DNA of 64,000 nt from Trichocoleus sp. (GTDB lineage Bacteria; Cyanobacteriota; Cyanobacteriia; Elainellales; Elainellaceae). The stretch lies in assembly GCA_036702865.1 (NCBI GenBank), contig DATNQD010000042.1:124001-188000 (forward strand). The letters run 5' to 3'. Both the position numbers and the translations under genes were made by a program. This document shows, one piece after another, positions 27,264-36,386 of this stretch (its first letter is position 1; the number at the start of each line of letters is the position of its first letter). Under the pieces are notes generated by a model. It was not told the DNA's origin, ran no database searches, and saw nothing but the letters and a program-made list of their open reading frames with translations.

Positions 27264-28253
27264 TCAAGCAACCTTACGAAAACCAAACAACTGTTTAACA
27301 CGGTGCAGTTTTTGAAGAAGCTCGTCTAGATTAGGACATTTATCTTCGTCGGAATACTGCTCACTAACAAAACGAATGAACTCATCAACTGTACAAGGTT
27401 TATCAAAGCCACCATTCCAGTGATGAAATTCTTTATGTACATCATTTGTTAACGTAATCAAGTTATCCAAGCTTTCTGATAGATGAGGATACTCTTCCTT
27501 GGAGAAGATATGATGTGCAGCAAGCTCAACTTGATTAGACGGCTTCGGTTTTGAACCAGTAATCTGGCAACACTTATCTCTCTTTTTAGCAGTATTCTTT
27601 GCAGCAGTAATCCGTTTTTCTCTCTGTTCTTCTGCTGAGATGATCTGAGCTAGGGTCTTATTTCCAACGATATGAACTGCTTTACACCACTCACGCCGAT
27701 CTGGCTTCTTCAAATTATTAGAAAGTTCTCTACTTAACTTCTCAATACCTGAGAGTGAGTAAAATCGTTTTCCTTCGATATCAATGAAATGTTTTCCATT
27801 TTCCATTGGATCGCTCTTTTGAATAGTCTCGAATGCCTTATCAAGCCTTGCGTAACTTGTGCATAAAATGTTCACTACATCTTTGCGAGAGAGGAAAGAA
27901 AAGCTATTTCTATGAGTTAGAGAACTACAGTTTTCATAAACTCTTTGTCTAACGAAAGCGTTACGGAGTTTTTCCTTATGTCTAGTAATGAACTCAACAA
28001 GACGCCCCAAAAGAGTTTTTTTCTCAATTGTGTCCATGTACTTTGCAATTGCAAAAGCACCAATTTGTGAGAACAATCGTGTTCCTTTGTTCTTGCTCAG
28101 GAAGATAAAGTGTTCATTCTCAACTAAATCCCACTCATCTTTAGAATCTTTGTCGAAAAATTCAACAATCTCATAGAGACGATCGAGACTAATCTCTAGC
28201 GCCTTTGCTAAATCTTCAGCCTTGATAGTGAACTGCGAAGTGTTCTTAGCCAT
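27264..28253 (-). CDS. HNH-nuclease-like protein with duplicated DNA-binding-like module
   Basis: A 329-residue protein. The C-terminal HNH-like domain reads KRDKCCQITG (Cys228/229), VELAAHHIF (His247/248), NLITLTNDVHKEFHHW (Asn264, His273, His277). It has the two-His, Asn, His order of HNH nucleases and a possible zinc Cys pair, though the second Cys pair is missing. The N-terminal two thirds holds two similar modules (about 12-75 and 123-178), each with helices followed by (E/K)HFI, then RLFSQIGAFAI or RFYSLSGIEKL, resembling wHTH or phage-antirepressor N-domains; this is by eye. It sits 3 bases after the J-domain gene, in A+T-rich DNA unlike its neighbours. Likely horizontally acquired; target unknown. 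Confidence 0.75.
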   Translation of the reverse strand: MAKNTSQFTIKAEDLAKALEISLDRLYEIVEFFDKDSKDEWDLVENEHFIFLSKNKGTRLFSQIGAFAIAKYMDTIEKKTLLGRLVEFITRHKEKLRNAFVRQRVYENCSSLTHRNSFSFLSRKDVVNILCTSYARLDKAFETIQKSDPMENGKHFIDIEGKRFYSLSGIEKLSRELSNNLKKPDRREWCKAVHIVGNKTLAQIISAEEQREKRITAAKNTAKKRDKCCQITGSKPKPSNQVELAAHHIFSKEEYPHLSESLDNLITLTNDVHKEFHHWNGGFDKPCTVDEFIRFVSEQYSDEDKCPNLDELLQKLHRVKQLFGFRKVA

Positions 28254-28256
28254 TTT

Positions 28257-28910
28257 CTAAGCCTCCGCACTGATGCTTTTATACATCGTATTAATTCGGC
28301 TAAAGATCTCAGCATTCCCAGTCTCAGACACATCAGGATGATATATCTTACTCAAGTCACGATATGCCTGTTTAATATCATCAGGTGTTGCAAGTTGGGG
28401 ATCTAAACCAAACACTTTCCAGGGTTTGAAGTAACTAAAGATATTAATGCCATTAATACAGCCATAACCTTGTTGCTCCTCTTCTCCGGGTAAGATGCCA
28501 ACAAATTCTCGATACAGCATTTCCCAGGTTTCTTTAGATGTGAAGTCTAACTTATCCATCCCATCAGTTGCCATTTTGAAAGAACCCGACCGTTTGAGTT
28601 CTGTAGTGTTCTTGACTTCAAAACGCTTGTAGATTGCTTCCTTGATTTTTGTAATCGCTAAGGGTTTAACAACAAGGTTCTTTTTCTTAATCTCTTTTTT
28701 ACTAGGTTCTTTCTTTTTGTAGTTCTCAATAACAAATTGAGCAAAGTTTTCTAGTATAATTACATTGATTCCATGCTCTTTTACGATTTGGGTAATCTCA
28801 TCTTGAACGATCGTATTTAGCTGCTTTGAAGATTTAGAATCTTGTATCTCTCTTGCTTGAACAGAACTCTTTTTAGAAGATGTTTGTTTTGACTTTGTTG
28901 TTGTGACCAT
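28257..28910 (-). CDS. J-domain protein
   Basis: A 217-residue protein with a C-terminal J domain (about 163-215): VFGLDPQLATPDDIKQAYRD, then LSKIYHPDVSETG with HPD at 191-193. J domains stimulate Hsp70 ATPase, so DnaK is the expected partner. The N-terminal 160 residues are Lys/Ser-rich and then contain a block ATDGMDKLDFTSKETWEMLY followed by REFVGILPGEEE that I do not know. There is no Gly/Phe region or zinc-finger domain, so it is not a canonical DnaJ. First gene of a two-gene unit with the HNH-like gene. Confidence 0.85.
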   Translation of the reverse strand: MVTTTKSKQTSSKKSSVQAREIQDSKSSKQLNTIVQDEITQIVKEHGINVIILENFAQFVIENYKKKEPSKKEIKKKNLVVKPLAITKIKEAIYKRFEVKNTTELKRSGSFKMATDGMDKLDFTSKETWEMLYREFVGILPGEEEQQGYGCINGINIFSYFKPWKVFGLDPQLATPDDIKQAYRDLSKIYHPDVSETGNAEIFSRINTMYKSISAEA

Positions 28911-29272
28911 CCAGTTTTACCCAATCACTTGTAGAAATTTTATGGAGCTTGCTGGGCAAACGTAGCTAAACACCCGCAAGCAAACTTAAACATGACTCAA
29001 AAACCCTAGATTTCGAGCAGCTTTACAAGTTTCTTATCCAGCATTCCCAAAATCCGTCAGAATCACCACAAGAAGTAAGGAAGTTTTCAAACGATTAACG
29101 AGAAGCTTCTCTCTAATGAAGTTTTGATAGAGATAATCAATCGAAGGAACCTCAATTCAAGCGCGATCGAGCCATTCTTTTGCAGTAAATTTCTCAAAAA
29201 AATGTAATAAAAAAAGTGAGTACCCGATCGATTTGATACTCACCCAACTATTACTAATTGCAAATAAAATTT
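28911..29272. other. Intergenic region upstream of the J-domain/HNH pair
   Basis: 362 A+T-rich bases. It contains a perfect palindrome GAGAAGCTTCTC at 29100-29111 and the carbonic-anhydrase terminator at 29208-29243. The promoter of the pair must be here, but I cannot place it. No gene seen. Confidence 0.5.
29208..29243 (-). terminator. Rho-independent terminator of the carbonic anhydrase gene
   Basis: Stem GTGAGTA / TACTCAC (29237-29243 with 29216-29222), then a T-run on the minus strand. Confidence 0.85.
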
Positions 29273-30025
29273 CTAGCTCAACAACTGAACTGTGCCTGTA
29301 TCCAAATCATAATAAGCACCTACAACCTTCAGTTTTCCTGCCTTTACAGCATCCGCAATCAGCGCAGAATTCTGTAATCGCTTCACCTGAAGCCGCACAT
29401 TTTCTTGAACCGCATTCGTCAGCCGATCGCCCGGTTGTCCTGCTGATGCGTCGATCGCAGGTCGAATTGCAAAAACAAGGCTGCTAATCACACCTGGATA
29501 TGCCCCACCATCTATTGCCGCCTGAACCGCACCGCACCGTTCATGCCCCAACACCACAAGCAGCGGCGTTTTCAGCTGACCAACCGCAAACTCTTGGCTT
29601 GCAATATCCTCAATATTGGCAAGGTTTCCAGCAACCCGCACCACAAACAGAGAACCAATACCCTGATCAAACAGAATTTCGGGCACAACTCTTGAATCAG
29701 CACAGCTTAAAATTGCGGCAAAAGGAGCCTGAGACTGAGCAACCTCCGCAAGGCGAGACAGGGCTTGATCAGGAAGTTGCCGCTTCCCTTCAACAAATCG
29801 CTGATTTCCTGTCATCAGCTTTTCCAGTGCCTGGTCAGGAGTCAACGTAGGAGCAGCTTCACCCGCATTCGCAGTGAATAACTCACTTTGCACTAGAGGC
29901 GATCGTCCGACAGGTGCGGTTTGAGCAAAAACACCCTTACCAAACCAGGCAGTAATTGAGCCCGCTCCCAGAAAACCTGCTCCATACTGCAAAATGTTTC
30001 TTCTGGAAAGAGGGGAACGAGGCAT
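29273..30025 (-). CDS. Exported beta-carbonic anhydrase (EcaB-like)
   Basis: Zinc enzyme interconverting CO2 and bicarbonate. The 250-residue protein starts with a Tat signal: LSRRNILQYGAG, a hydrophobic stretch and a cut near VFAQTA, so it should fold in the cytosol and act in the periplasm or lumen. The beta-class site is complete: Cys108, Asp110 and Arg112 (SCADSRVVPE), His161 and Cys164 (GHERCGAVQAA). Exported beta-CAs of this type (EcaB in Synechocystis) are linked to inorganic-carbon supply. I choose the ATG at 30025 because GGAG lies six bases before it and the twin Arg is then eight residues in. Confidence 0.93.
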   Translation of the reverse strand: MPRSPLSRRNILQYGAGFLGAGSITAWFGKGVFAQTAPVGRSPLVQSELFTANAGEAAPTLTPDQALEKLMTGNQRFVEGKRQLPDQALSRLAEVAQSQAPFAAILSCADSRVVPEILFDQGIGSLFVVRVAGNLANIEDIASQEFAVGQLKTPLLVVLGHERCGAVQAAIDGGAYPGVISSLVFAIRPAIDASAGQPGDRLTNAVQENVRLQVKRLQNSALIADAVKAGKLKVVGAYYDLDTGTVQLLS

Positions 30026-30031
30026 TTTTTT

Positions 30032-30035
30032 CTCC
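30032..30035 (-). promoter_or_regulatory. Ribosome binding site that decides the carbonic anhydrase start
   Basis: GGAG on the minus strand, six bases before the ATG at 30023-30025. It overlaps the alternative upstream ATG (30037), which has no such site. Confidence 0.6.
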
Positions 30036-30102
30036 ATATCAATTCTTACTACAGATGAACTGAAAGTACCCAAATTAGAATCAATCATAGAGCAAGCTTA
30101 AA

Positions 30103-30295
30103 AAGTCTTATATCTTATCTTTCTATTGAAACCATCAAGATGAAAGCAAATTTTTCTAGCACTAATATCGCCAAAACAAAAGTCTTAACACGCTATTCTT
30201 TTCTATAGAAACGATTAGGAGCTACGACAAAATTCCTTTAAAACTGAAGTCTTAATATACTGTTTTTTCTATGGAAATCATTAGTAACTAAAGCA
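30103..30295. repeat. Three degenerate direct repeats upstream of the carbonic anhydrase gene
   Basis: Three copies of AGTCTTA followed by TTTCTAT(T/A/G)GAAA, with AGTCTTA near 30104, 30181 and 30248. The core is palindromic in the second copy (TTTCTATAGAAA). They lie 80-270 bases upstream of the start codon, within the 480-base gap 30026-30505. They could be operators for a carbon-responsive regulator or a plain tandem duplication. Confidence 0.55.
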
Positions 30296-30384
30296 ACCCT
30301 AGCTCTAGAACTGAGAGAATGCCCGAAAAGGAATGGACTGCCGCCAAAACAGCTCCCTCATTGCCGAATACTGAATCGTTCCCA

Positions 30385-30421
30385 ACTCAAAGTTCCCCAA
30401 TTTTGAGGGGTTTAGGGGGCG
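30385..30421. repeat. Dispersed hairpin repeat, copy 2
   Basis: Inverted relative to the element at 961-1005: read on the minus strand it gives GCCCCCTAAACCCC and a short CCCCTCAA / TTGGGG hairpin followed by AACTTTGAG. Sits 3' of the zinc-ribbon membrane protein gene. Confidence 0.6.
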
Positions 30422-30505
30422 AATCCAGTGTCTTTCATACTTCTCAGACATCCTCTAAAACAACAAATCGGGAACCTTAGCAACGTTTCAAATCAACCGA
30501 TACTA

Positions 30506-31753
30506 TTACCTCTGCTGTAAATTGACATCCTGAGACTCACCACACTGCTTACAGTAAGGCAGATATTTATAAGTCAAATGATGGCAATGCTGGCATTCCG
30601 TATATTGATAATAGCCACAGTGAGGACAGTGCTCATCATGCCGTCGAAGCTGCTTTGCACAACGAATACAGCATGATTTCTGGACTCGATTTGCTGCCTG
30701 AATCTTAGGATTGAAAACAACCCGCTGAAAGAACTTGATGATGCCAAATCCAAGCAGCGGAATTAGCAAAATGTAAATATAGCTGGCCAGGAAAAGCAGC
30801 CCGCCAAACAGAACACTCAGAATGTCAAACAGAAACTGAAAGAGTACCCCAACCTGGAGAAACTCAAAGACCTTGAGAATAAGTGGAATGAAAAAGATCA
30901 CCAGCAAATGCCAGCTCATCAACGAGATCAGCCCATATCCTTTTCGTTGAGCAAAGCGGTGAATTGATACAGCAACCAGGATCAGTGGCAGCAGAAAAAG
31001 CGACTGAAAGACAAGCTGAATGCTGGGATACCAGAACGACGATCGCTCATATCCCTGCTGAATCTCCCCAAACTTGCCGTCATCTTGCAGAAAACGAATA
31101 AAATTAACGCTCTCTGGCTGCTTCAGTAAACCGCTTTTGAGTGCAGCAACCTCATTCTTCAGCGTCGAAATCTTTTGGTTGTTTTGATCGATCGTCCGTC
31201 TTGCCTGTGCTGCACCGACTGAATTAATGGATTGCTCTCGCGGTTGTCCGGCAATTTCTTCTAGCAGCGTCGAGTCATATTGCGCCCGAATTTTCTGATT
31301 CGCTTGATTAAGAGCATCGATCTGGGCTTGCTGCTGGTCGATCGTTTTAGCAGTCTGCTGGTTTGCAGCATTGTTAATTTGATCTTTGTAGGTGGCGTAC
31401 TGCAAACAAGTCTGCGAAACCTTTCCTAAATGCCCAATCTCCGCCTGTTGATAACTTTGCTGAAATGGAGGTCGATTGGGTAAATTATCAGGCAGCGCCA
31501 GTTGGATCACATCATAATCTTTCGTTGGAACGGTCTGCGATCGATAGTTCTGCCACTCTCTATAACAGGGGTAAGCATCACCAGGGCTGATATACCACCG
31601 GCTAATATCATCTAAGCCCGAAAAAACATTAATTAAAATAAAGATATCAATCAAAATAATGACAATCAAACTGACTCGGTTCAGCGGTTCATTATTGATT
31701 GTTCTTGACCTTCTAAAAAACTGACTCAACAAACGACGCACTCTTGCAAACAT
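30506..31753 (-). CDS. Membrane protein with coiled coil and C-terminal double zinc ribbon
   Basis: A 415-residue protein of unknown function. Order: basic N-terminus, membrane helix (VSLIVIILIDIFILINVF), an exposed region with a coiled coil rich in Gln/Asn (QQTAKTIDQQQAQIDALNQ, DQNNQKISTLKNEVAALK), then three or four membrane helices, and a cytosolic tail with zinc-ribbon Cys pairs CIRCAKQL, CPHCGYY, CQHCHHL and CKQCGE. The tail looks like a double zinc ribbon. An in-frame TTG at 31873 is open; the ATG at 31753 is better because the extra residues are poorly protein-like. Confidence 0.75.
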   Translation of the reverse strand: MFARVRRLLSQFFRRSRTINNEPLNRVSLIVIILIDIFILINVFSGLDDISRWYISPGDAYPCYREWQNYRSQTVPTKDYDVIQLALPDNLPNRPPFQQSYQQAEIGHLGKVSQTCLQYATYKDQINNAANQQTAKTIDQQQAQIDALNQANQKIRAQYDSTLLEEIAGQPREQSINSVGAAQARRTIDQNNQKISTLKNEVAALKSGLLKQPESVNFIRFLQDDGKFGEIQQGYERSSFWYPSIQLVFQSLFLLPLILVAVSIHRFAQRKGYGLISLMSWHLLVIFFIPLILKVFEFLQVGVLFQFLFDILSVLFGGLLFLASYIYILLIPLLGFGIIKFFQRVVFNPKIQAANRVQKSCCIRCAKQLRRHDEHCPHCGYYQYTECQHCHHLTYKYLPYCKQCGESQDVNLQQR

Positions 31754-32364
31754 ATCTCTTGATTTCTTGTTTTCTTGAATTCTTGAGTAAGCTTCAATCT
31801 CTACTTCAACATCTACAAAGATTCCCGCCCCTGGCTTTCCCCTACCAATTGATGTGAGAGCTTTCCTGATCAAGCCCGATCAAGATTTGATCAAATTACA
31901 ATTCTCTTCGGCAAATACGCCTCTTCGATTACGGTTCACCCCAAATGCATCAAGCGTCATGCACCCTAAACTGAATTCATGACGAAAAATTAAGACCTGC
32001 AGCAGCGATCGAATGAACATTTCCTCTCAACTTGTAGGATCTCAATCTCCTAATTTTCTGAGTCGAATGTTTCAGGGCGATCGTTCCATATGCATCAGAC
32101 GAAACCTACAATCACCGAACCGTCCTACTCCTTGTTCGGTAAACCCGCCTTCAAGGAATGAACAAAGATACACAGTATATAGATAGTGCTGCGTCCTGCG
32201 TTGTGGCAGCGGTTGACTTGTAACAGCTTGACTGATAACAGCAAGAGGTGACCGGGGAAATGCCCCAGGAGCAGCCGAGGGACTACCACCCCCCAATCCA
32301 TTTGGTTTTGGTGATTGAGCAACCAGATCATCGAGAACTCTAGAACCGGAGCATCATAGGAAAT
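31754..32364. other. Intergenic region upstream of dnaK
   Basis: 611 bases between divergent genes. No CIRCE operator (TTAGCACTC-N9-GAGTGCTAA) is visible. An A+T-rich stretch with TATATAG near 32178 could be a -10 element for dnaK. Two short overlapping minus-strand frames at 32072-32331 look like chance. Confidence 0.5.
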
Positions 32365-34263
32365 ATGGCTAAAGTTGTTGGAATTGACTTAGGGACAACC
32401 AACTCATGTGTGGCAGTGATGGAAGGGGGTAAGCCCACCGTTATTGCGAACGCAGAAGGTTTCCGCACCACTCCCTCGGTTGTTGCCTATACCAAGAATG
32501 GCGATCGACTCGTTGGGCAAATTGCCAAGCGTCAGGCAGTGATGAACCCCGAAAACACCTTTTATTCGGTGAAGCGGTTCATTGGTCGTCGCTTTGATGA
32601 AGTCGGCAACGAAATGACCGAAGTCACATATAAAGTCCTTAACATTAATGGCAACGTTAAGATTGACTCTTCTGCCCAGGGCAAGCAGTTCGCTCCTGAA
32701 GAAATCTCTGCACAAGTGCTGCGGAAGCTGAAAGAAGATGCCAGTAAGTATCTGGGCGAAGACGTAACTCAGGCAGTTATCACGGTTCCCGCATACTTTA
32801 ACGACTCTCAGCGCCAAGCAACGAAAGACGCTGGAAAGATTGCCGGACTTGAAGTTCTACGAATTATTAACGAGCCAACTGCTGCATCACTAGCTTATGG
32901 CTTGGACAAAAAGACGAACGAAACGGTTCTCGTCTTTGACTTAGGCGGTGGTACGTTTGACGTATCCATCCTGGAAGTAGGCGATGGCGTATTTGAAGTG
33001 CGATCGACCTCTGGTGATACCCACCTGGGTGGTGACGACTTCGACAAGAAAATCGTAGACTTCTTGGCAGAAGAGTTCAAGCGCAACGAAGGCATTGAAC
33101 TCCGCAAAGATAAGCAGGCACTACAGCGTCTAACTGAAGCCGCTGAAAAAGCCAAAATCGAACTGTCCAGCGTGACCCAAACCGAGATCAACCTGCCCTT
33201 CATCACGGCAACTCAGGATGGTCCGAAGCACCTGGATGTGACGATGACCCGTGCCAAATTTGAAGAGCTTTGCGCTGATCTAATTGATCGCTGCCGCATC
33301 CCCGTTGAAAATGCGCTGCGGGATGCCAAACTCGACAAGAGCCAGATCGATGAGGTCGTACTGGTTGGTGGTTCCACCCGGATTCCTGCCGTTCAAGAAG
33401 TCGTGAAGCGCGTTCTGGGCAAAGACCCGAACCAGTCTGTTAACCCTGATGAAGTGGTTGCAGTAGGTGCAGCAATTCAGGCAGGTGTCCTGGCAGGCGA
33501 AGTGAAAGATATTCTGCTGCTAGATGTAACACCGCTCTCTTTGGGTGTGGAAACGCTGGGTGGCGTAATGACCCCCATCATCCCTCGCAATACTACGATT
33601 CCCACTAAGAAATCAGAAGTCTTCTCGACTGCTGCTGACGGACAAACCAACGTAGAGATTCACGTCCTGCAAGGCGAACGTCAGATGTCGAATGACAACA
33701 AGAGCCTGGGAACCTTCCGTCTGGATGGCATTCCTCCCGCACCTCGTGGCGTTCCTCAAATTGAAGTGACTTTTGACATCGACGCAAACGGCATCCTCAA
33801 TGTCAGCGCTAAGGACAAGGGAACTGGCAAAGAGCAGTCCATTAGCATTACTGGAGCTTCAACCCTACCTAAGGATGTTGTTGAGCAGATGGTGCGCGAT
33901 GCTGAAGTAAATGCCAACGCAGACCAAGAGCGTCGTGAAAAGATTGACCTGAAGAATCAGGCTGAATCGTTGGCTTATCAAACTGAGAAGCAACTCAAGG
34001 ATCTAGGCGACAAAATCCCTGATGCCGAGAAGACCAAATTGGAAGGCATGGTTGCTGAACTGCGCGAAGCCATCAACAAAGAAGACTACGACAAGATGAA
34101 GACCCTGCCAAATGAAATGCAGCAAGTGCTGTATAACATCAGCAGCAACCTCTATCAAGGTGCAGGTGGTGAGACTCCTCCGACTGGTGATGCGACAGGT
34201 GGTAGTGCGCCTTCCGGCGGCGGTGATGATGTTATTGATGCTGAATTCACCGAAGACAAGTAA
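32365..34263 (+). CDS. dnaK: Molecular chaperone DnaK (Hsp70)
   Basis: Hsp70 chaperone. ATPase domain with [34 protein letters not shown] and [10 protein letters not shown]; the linker [13 protein letters not shown] joins the substrate-binding domain, and the tail ends in [12 protein letters not shown]. 632 residues, like DnaK2-type cyanobacterial proteins, the main housekeeping Hsp70. No grpE or dnaJ beside it. The J-domain protein at 28.3-28.9 kb is a possible partner (inference). Confidence 0.98.
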   Translation: MAKVVGIDLGTTNSCVAVMEGGKPTVIANAEGFRTTPSVVAYTKNGDRLVGQIAKRQAVMNPENTFYSVKRFIGRRFDEVGNEMTEVTYKVLNINGNVKIDSSAQGKQFAPEEISAQVLRKLKEDASKYLGEDVTQAVITVPAYFNDSQRQATKDAGKIAGLEVLRIINEPTAASLAYGLDKKTNETVLVFDLGGGTFDVSILEVGDGVFEVRSTSGDTHLGGDDFDKKIVDFLAEEFKRNEGIELRKDKQALQRLTEAAEKAKIELSSVTQTEINLPFITATQDGPKHLDVTMTRAKFEELCADLIDRCRIPVENALRDAKLDKSQIDEVVLVGGSTRIPAVQEVVKRVLGKDPNQSVNPDEVVAVGAAIQAGVLAGEVKDILLLDVTPLSLGVETLGGVMTPIIPRNTTIPTKKSEVFSTAADGQTNVEIHVLQGERQMSNDNKSLGTFRLDGIPPAPRGVPQIEVTFDIDANGILNVSAKDKGTGKEQSISITGASTLPKDVVEQMVRDAEVNANADQERREKIDLKNQAESLAYQTEKQLKDLGDKIPDAEKTKLEGMVAELREAINKEDYDKMKTLPNEMQQVLYNISSNLYQGAGGETPPTGDATGGSAPSGGGDDVIDAEFTEDK

Positions 34264-34300
34264 GACTCTTGATTACCAGGTGCATCCTGGCTGATAACTG

Positions 34301-34325
34301 AGGCGGCAATGCCGCCTTTTTTGTT
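34301..34325 (+). terminator. Rho-independent terminator of dnaK
   Basis: GGCGGC / GCCGCC stem with a three-base loop, followed by six T. Confidence 0.88.
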
Positions 34326-34399
34326 TTAAACTCACCCAGCAGTGACCAGAACTCCAGAATAGTCCTGCCCTGTTCCCCTAATTCCTGCTAGATTGTTGC

Positions 34400-34831
34400 C
34401 TAACTTGTCGCGGAAGATAATTTCTTAATAATCAAAAGACAGTTGCGCTGATCGTCTGTGCGGAAATATTTGAGAACATCTGCCACCTTTTCCATCAGGT
34501 GTAAGCCGCGCCCGCCTTCGTCATATTCACCGGCATGAGGCTTCTTCTTCAAGAAGTTTTCCAGGTCAAAATCAGTCCCATAATCCCAAATGCGAATTTC
34601 AAGAGACTGATTCCCAACCGTCACTTCAATTTCGATCGGCGTTTCTTGAGGTTTGCCGCGATGAGCATAGCGAACTACGTTGGTAAATGCCTCTGCTAGA
34701 GCAATTTGGCACTGAAGCCAAACCGGATGAGGCACAATTGGACGATCGACCTGCTCAAACCAGGAGAGGACTTGCCCTAACGAAGTCAGGTCTGTTTTAA
34801 CTTGGGTACGAAGAGTTTGGAGGAACTTCAC
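34400..34831 (-). CDS. RsbW-like anti-sigma/serine kinase (HATPase)
   Basis: A single GHKL ATPase domain of the RsbW/SpoIIAB type, which binds and phosphorylates anti-sigma-factor antagonists in partner-switching systems. N-box IALAEAFTNVVRYAHRG, G1 IWDYGTDFD and G2 EGGRGLHLMEKVAD are present. No STAS-domain antagonist or PP2C phosphatase is next to it. The start is uncertain: I take the GTG at 34831 (144 residues), with an in-frame TTG at 34885; neither has a clear ribosome site. Confidence 0.85.
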   Translation of the reverse strand: MKFLQTLRTQVKTDLTSLGQVLSWFEQVDRPIVPHPVWLQCQIALAEAFTNVVRYAHRGKPQETPIEIEVTVGNQSLEIRIWDYGTDFDLENFLKKKPHAGEYDEGGRGLHLMEKVADVLKYFRTDDQRNCLLIIKKLSSATS

Positions 34832-35314
34832 TGGAGGAAAGAATCTGTTTTTAAGGGAATACAGAAGGAATATTGGCAGCAGCAACCAGCTTCAATTGAA
34901 TCTCACCTAAAGAGGGGAAGTAAATGAGCCAAGACCAATTCAAAAATTAAAGTTTAAGCAGACAAAAAACTTAGATAACTAACTATAAAGAGAGCCAGAA
35001 ACGCTTCACCAAACTTCCTGACCTAATAGATACTTTGTAAAGAAAAATTAACTCTTTTAGCTTGTTGCATCAACCTGTCGTCTAAGACACAGAATGAACC
35101 TTAGCAAAAATATAACGTAATGCGCAGTGCAATTCAATCTTGCTGTAATTTCATGTCTAAAAAGACAGAAGATTGACCCAACCAAGCCGAAATTGAACCA
35201 TCGATCGGTTCGCTAGACGAAGCGTTTCTACAAAAAATCCCCCGTTCGGTTGGAACAGAGGATATTGTCTAGCTCAACTTTATGTAAAGCGACTCATGTA
35301 AAGCGAGTTTTCGC
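34832..35314. other. Intergenic region between the RsbW-like and small membrane protein genes
   Basis: About 480 bases. Contains a small hairpin TGTCT-AAAA-AGACA at 35154-35167 and the terminator at 35231-35262. No gene seen; a plus-strand frame at 35250-35522 is the shadow of the membrane protein gene. Confidence 0.5.
35231..35262 (-). terminator. Rho-independent terminator of the small membrane protein gene
   Basis: On the minus strand a 10-bp stem TCCTCTGTTC / GAACGGGGGA (two G:U pairs), five-base loop, then TTTTTT. Confidence 0.82.
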
Positions 35315-35530
35315 TCATGTTGATTCAATCAACGACTTGGAAGCGGTTGCTTCTTGCACCAGCATTGTCTGCTTTCGCAAAATACAGGGCAGTGTAATAA
35401 CCCAAAAGACTGTAGCGACGATCAGGACAAGCCAGGAGGCAATATCTGTTTTGGCGGTGGAGTTGTCTTTTAGAAATGCATTGAGCAACAAGCCAGCAGT
35501 AAGAAAAGCGCCAGAAAAGTAAAATGCCAT
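35315..35530 (-). CDS. Small two-helix membrane protein
   Basis: A 71-residue protein with two hydrophobic helices (FSGAFLTAGLLLNAFL and SWLVLIVATVFWVITLP) joined by a short loop KDNSTAKTD, and a basic then acidic tail. I recall similar cyanobacterial proteins without known function. A clear terminator 52 bases downstream supports that it is expressed. Confidence 0.7.
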   Translation of the reverse strand: MAFYFSGAFLTAGLLLNAFLKDNSTAKTDIASWLVLIVATVFWVITLPCILRKQTMLVQEATASKSLIEST

Positions 35531-35759
35531 GTCTGCCTACTCCAAGGCTGAACGATCATGTTGTTATAAAACCATGTTTGACCCAAACATTTCTTGGCTG
35601 AAACCACGGATTTATTCTTTGCCTTTTCGGCAGAACTGCCTTGCTCCACCGTGATCCCACTTAAAAACAACACCGCTCGATCGCTCAAAGTGTAGACAGA
35701 CCTGTAGAGTGAAACCGCTATACTTTGCAATGGAGTTGACCAACTGCTGGAGTGGTTGA

Positions 35760-36236
35760 ATGGATAAACCCTTGAATGAAGCGCGATCGAAGGAAATTGC
35801 CCAAAAAATTAAGAGCAAAGCGCGAACCCCATTTGATAATGCTCACAAGGCAGCATTGATTACGCCTGATGCAAAGTATGTTCAGGGCTTTCTGGCAACC
35901 GTTGGCAAATCAGGTCAGCCAATCGAACATAGCTGGCTAGAGCTACCCGATTGTATTATCGATCCCACTTTGCCCCACCTAGAGCGAGAGCCAAAAGACC
36001 TGTTTTATTTCCCTGCCCAACGGATCAGCGTGAAGCAACTGAAAGCTGCTCTTGAGGAAGCCAAAGAAGACTATCCCGAAGATGACCCCCTGCCGATTTA
36101 TGGTTCGACTCCGTATGAGTATTACGGTGATGTCATGCTGGGCGGTAAGGAATATCAGGAGGCGTATCAAGCCGCAGTCGTGAAATGTCAGGAGATTAAC
36201 CCTACCAATAGTCAGAATGGTGGGAAGGCTCGTTAG
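35760..36236 (+). CDS. Hypothetical protein
   Basis: A 158-residue soluble protein that I do not recognise. A possible core is YVQGFLATVGKSGQPIEHSW followed by LELPDCIIDPTL, a pattern (conserved His, then DPT) that recalls uncharacterised domains with a transglutaminase-like strand order, but this is weak. The middle is rich in Glu/Asp (EEAKEDYPEDDPLP). It is divergent from the small membrane protein and stands alone. Confidence 0.6.
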   Translation: MDKPLNEARSKEIAQKIKSKARTPFDNAHKAALITPDAKYVQGFLATVGKSGQPIEHSWLELPDCIIDPTLPHLEREPKDLFYFPAQRISVKQLKAALEEAKEDYPEDDPLPIYGSTPYEYYGDVMLGGKEYQEAYQAAVVKCQEINPTNSQNGGKAR

Positions 36237-36386
36237 TAGGAGCCAGGAGCCAGGGCGAGAAAGCAAATGTCACCTTCAGCCTTAGAATGTGCTAGGACTG
36301 AACATGAGCTTGTCTGTCCCCTAATTTCTGTTTAAAGCATTCGGCTGCCTGTCCTCTGTCTCCCGCTTTCTGTCCCCTACCACCTG

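Larger units (their letters stand above)
30026..30505. other. Intergenic region between carbonic anhydrase and zinc-ribbon membrane protein genes
   Basis: 480 bases. It holds the three direct repeats (30103-30295) and the second copy of the hairpin repeat (30385-30421). No gene or RNA recognised. Confidence 0.6.

Noticed and set aside
32072-32331. Two overlapping short frames upstream of dnaK
   Set aside because: Low-complexity sequence, no ribosome site, and they overlap each other; likely chance.
31874-32364. CIRCE heat-shock operator before dnaK
   Set aside because: Looked for TTAGCACTC-N9-GAGTGCTAA; not present.
35250-35522. Plus-strand frame over the small membrane protein
   Set aside because: Opposite strand of a convincing two-helix protein that has its own terminator.
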